Assembly: GCA_020633125.1 (NCBI GenBank) | Contig: JACKEH010000067.1 | Span: 1-22,569, forward strand | Length of the DNA stretch: 22,569 bases | From: Sandaracinus sp. | Lineage (GTDB): Bacteria; Myxococcota_A; Polyangia; Polyangiales; Houyiibacteriaceae | Direction: 5' to 3' | Shown here: piece by piece, positions 21,807-22,569 of the stretch | Position numbering within the stretch: position 1 is the first letter of the stretch | How the letters are laid out: each line of letters starts with the position of its first letter | Translations under genes and position numbers: made by a program | The notes under the pieces: model-generated | What the model was told of the DNA's origin: nothing | Databases searched by the model: none | What the model saw: the letters and a program-made list of their open reading frames with translations, nothing else

Positions 21807-22498
21807 CGCGGGGCTCCCTTCGGCTCGGAGTAGACACGCGCCGCGGGCACGGACTGGATCTCGAGCCGCTCGTCGCCGACGATCACTCCGGTCAGCGCGC
21901 CTCCGTAGACGCAGCCCGTGTCGAGACCGATCGCGTGCGGATGCCGCTGCAGCTTGCGCACCGCGTCGTGTCCGAAGACGACGAGCTCCGGGCCGGGCCA
22001 GAGGCTCGCCCACGGCACTCCGTCTTCGAGCCGCTTCGACACCGAGCCGTCGGGGCGAATCGAGCGTCCGTTGAGTAGATCGTCCTCGCGTTGTGCTTCG
22101 AGCGGACGGCGGGGATCGAGGGCGGCGTGCACGACGATCAAACCGTCCGGGCGGGCGTCGTCGAAGCGTCGCCACGTCGGCGTAGCCGCGAGGTACGCCC
22201 AATCGTCGTCGTCGAGCGCCTCGCAGACTTCGCGGTGGCTTCGTCCGAGCTCGGGCGGTCGCTCGCCGGCTTCGACCGCGCGCCGCCACCGCAACACGTG
22301 CTCGTCGTGGTTGCCGCGCAGCGTCACCGCGCCGAGCGTCCGCGCGAGCTTCACGACCCCACGCGAGTCCGGCCCCTTCGCGACCAAATCGCCGACGAGC
22401 ACCAGGCGGTCGGAGTCGGGTCGGAGCTCGAGCTTCTCCAGCAGCGCTTCGAGCTCCCGCAAACATCCGTGAACGTCGCCGACGACGAGGGTTCGCAC
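21803..22498 (-). CDS. PPP-family metallophosphatase (ApaH/PrpE-like)
   Basis: The 231-aa product has GDVHG (7-11), GDLVAKGPDS (36-45), GNHDE (62-66), H124 (IVVHAALDP) and GHD (176-178), the full two-metal site of the family that includes symmetrical diadenosine tetraphosphatase ApaH, PrpE and lambda-type protein phosphatases. It is shorter than ApaH (~280 aa) and nearer to PrpE/lambda phosphatase length. The substrate may be a phosphoprotein or a dinucleoside polyphosphate; the motifs do not decide. The start is a GTG at 22498. It is the second PPP-type phosphatase in the window and is translationally coupled to the Rieske gene. The upstream 20-bp element is identical to the one before the AgmX-like gene. 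Confidence 0.92.
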   Translation of the reverse strand: MRTLVVGDVHGCLRELEALLEKLELRPDSDRLVLVGDLVAKGPDSRGVVKLARTLGAVTLRGNHDEHVLRWRRAVEAGERPPELGRSHREVCEALDDDDWAYLAATPTWRRFDDARPDGLIVVHAALDPRRPLEAQREDDLLNGRSIRPDGSVSKRLEDGVPWASLWPGPELVVFGHDAVRKLQRHPHAIGLDTGCVYGGALTGVIVGDERLEIQSVPAARVYSEPKGAPR

Positions 22499-22542
22499 GG
22501 CCGGAGCCTGGCGCCCGAGGGCCGGCGCCGCAACAGGCGGTG

Positions 22543-22562
22543 AATTGAAGCGGAATCGTGCC
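22543..22562 (-). promoter_or_regulatory. 20-bp upstream element, copy B
   Basis: Read on the minus strand it is GGCACGATTCCGCTTCAATT, identical to 17296-17315, and it ends 44 bp before the GTG start of the phosphatase gene, the same distance as copy A from its gene. Confidence 0.6.
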
Positions 22563-22569
22563 TGGCGGA

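Overview
The window reads as chromosomal DNA of a high-GC myxobacterium, most likely from the Polyangiales/Sandaracinus side of the phylum. The basis is gene content, not a search: secreted lipoproteins with MopE-type metal-binding repeats, an RCC1-propeller lipoprotein, an AgmX/TonB-like C-terminal domain, an NtrC-type enhancer-binding regulator next to type II secretion genes, and very strong G/C bias at third codon positions. I see no insertion sequence, phage gene, CRISPR array, rRNA or complete tRNA.

Layout. (1) 1-3830: minus-strand type II secretion block: a sigma54-dependent response regulator, then gspC and gspD (gspD runs off the left edge), with a near-consensus sigma54 promoter in front of gspC. 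(2) 3951-7775: a small orphan gene, a seven-repeat RCC1 lipoprotein, an acidic mini-protein with a tandem repeat, and a MopE-repeat lipoprotein with a triplicated Cys-rich C-terminal module. (3) 8012-12178: four minus-strand enzyme-type genes or elements: FAD oxidoreductase, a terminator and hairpin-repeat spacer, thiol peroxidase, and a TerB-like/PPP-phosphatase fusion. (4) 12424-17162: a small membrane protein, a 13-bp tandem repeat, an NAD(P)-type epimerase lacking the usual Tyr, recA, and a large calcium/MopE/propeller lipoprotein. (5) 17360-19502: a secreted AgmX-like protein, a YbjN-like secreted protein and a signal peptidase I homologue that has lost both catalytic residues. (6) 19503-22569: a hairpin-dense spacer, two mini-genes, methionine aminopeptidase, and an overlapping pair of an ApaH/PrpE-like phosphatase and a Rieske protein.

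Functional picture. Most genes are single transcription units separated by intrinsic terminators. Tight coupling is seen only for gspC-gspD and for phosphatase-Rieske (both 4-base ATGA overlaps). The common theme is the cell envelope: the secretin system exports proteins and at least five predicted secreted proteins or lipoproteins are nearby. The strongest leads are the sigma54 promoter on gspC, the catalytically dead signal peptidase, the TerB-phosphatase fusion, and an identical 20-bp element exactly 44 bp upstream of two unrelated genes. I see no single operon that is clearly a new defence or biosynthetic system.
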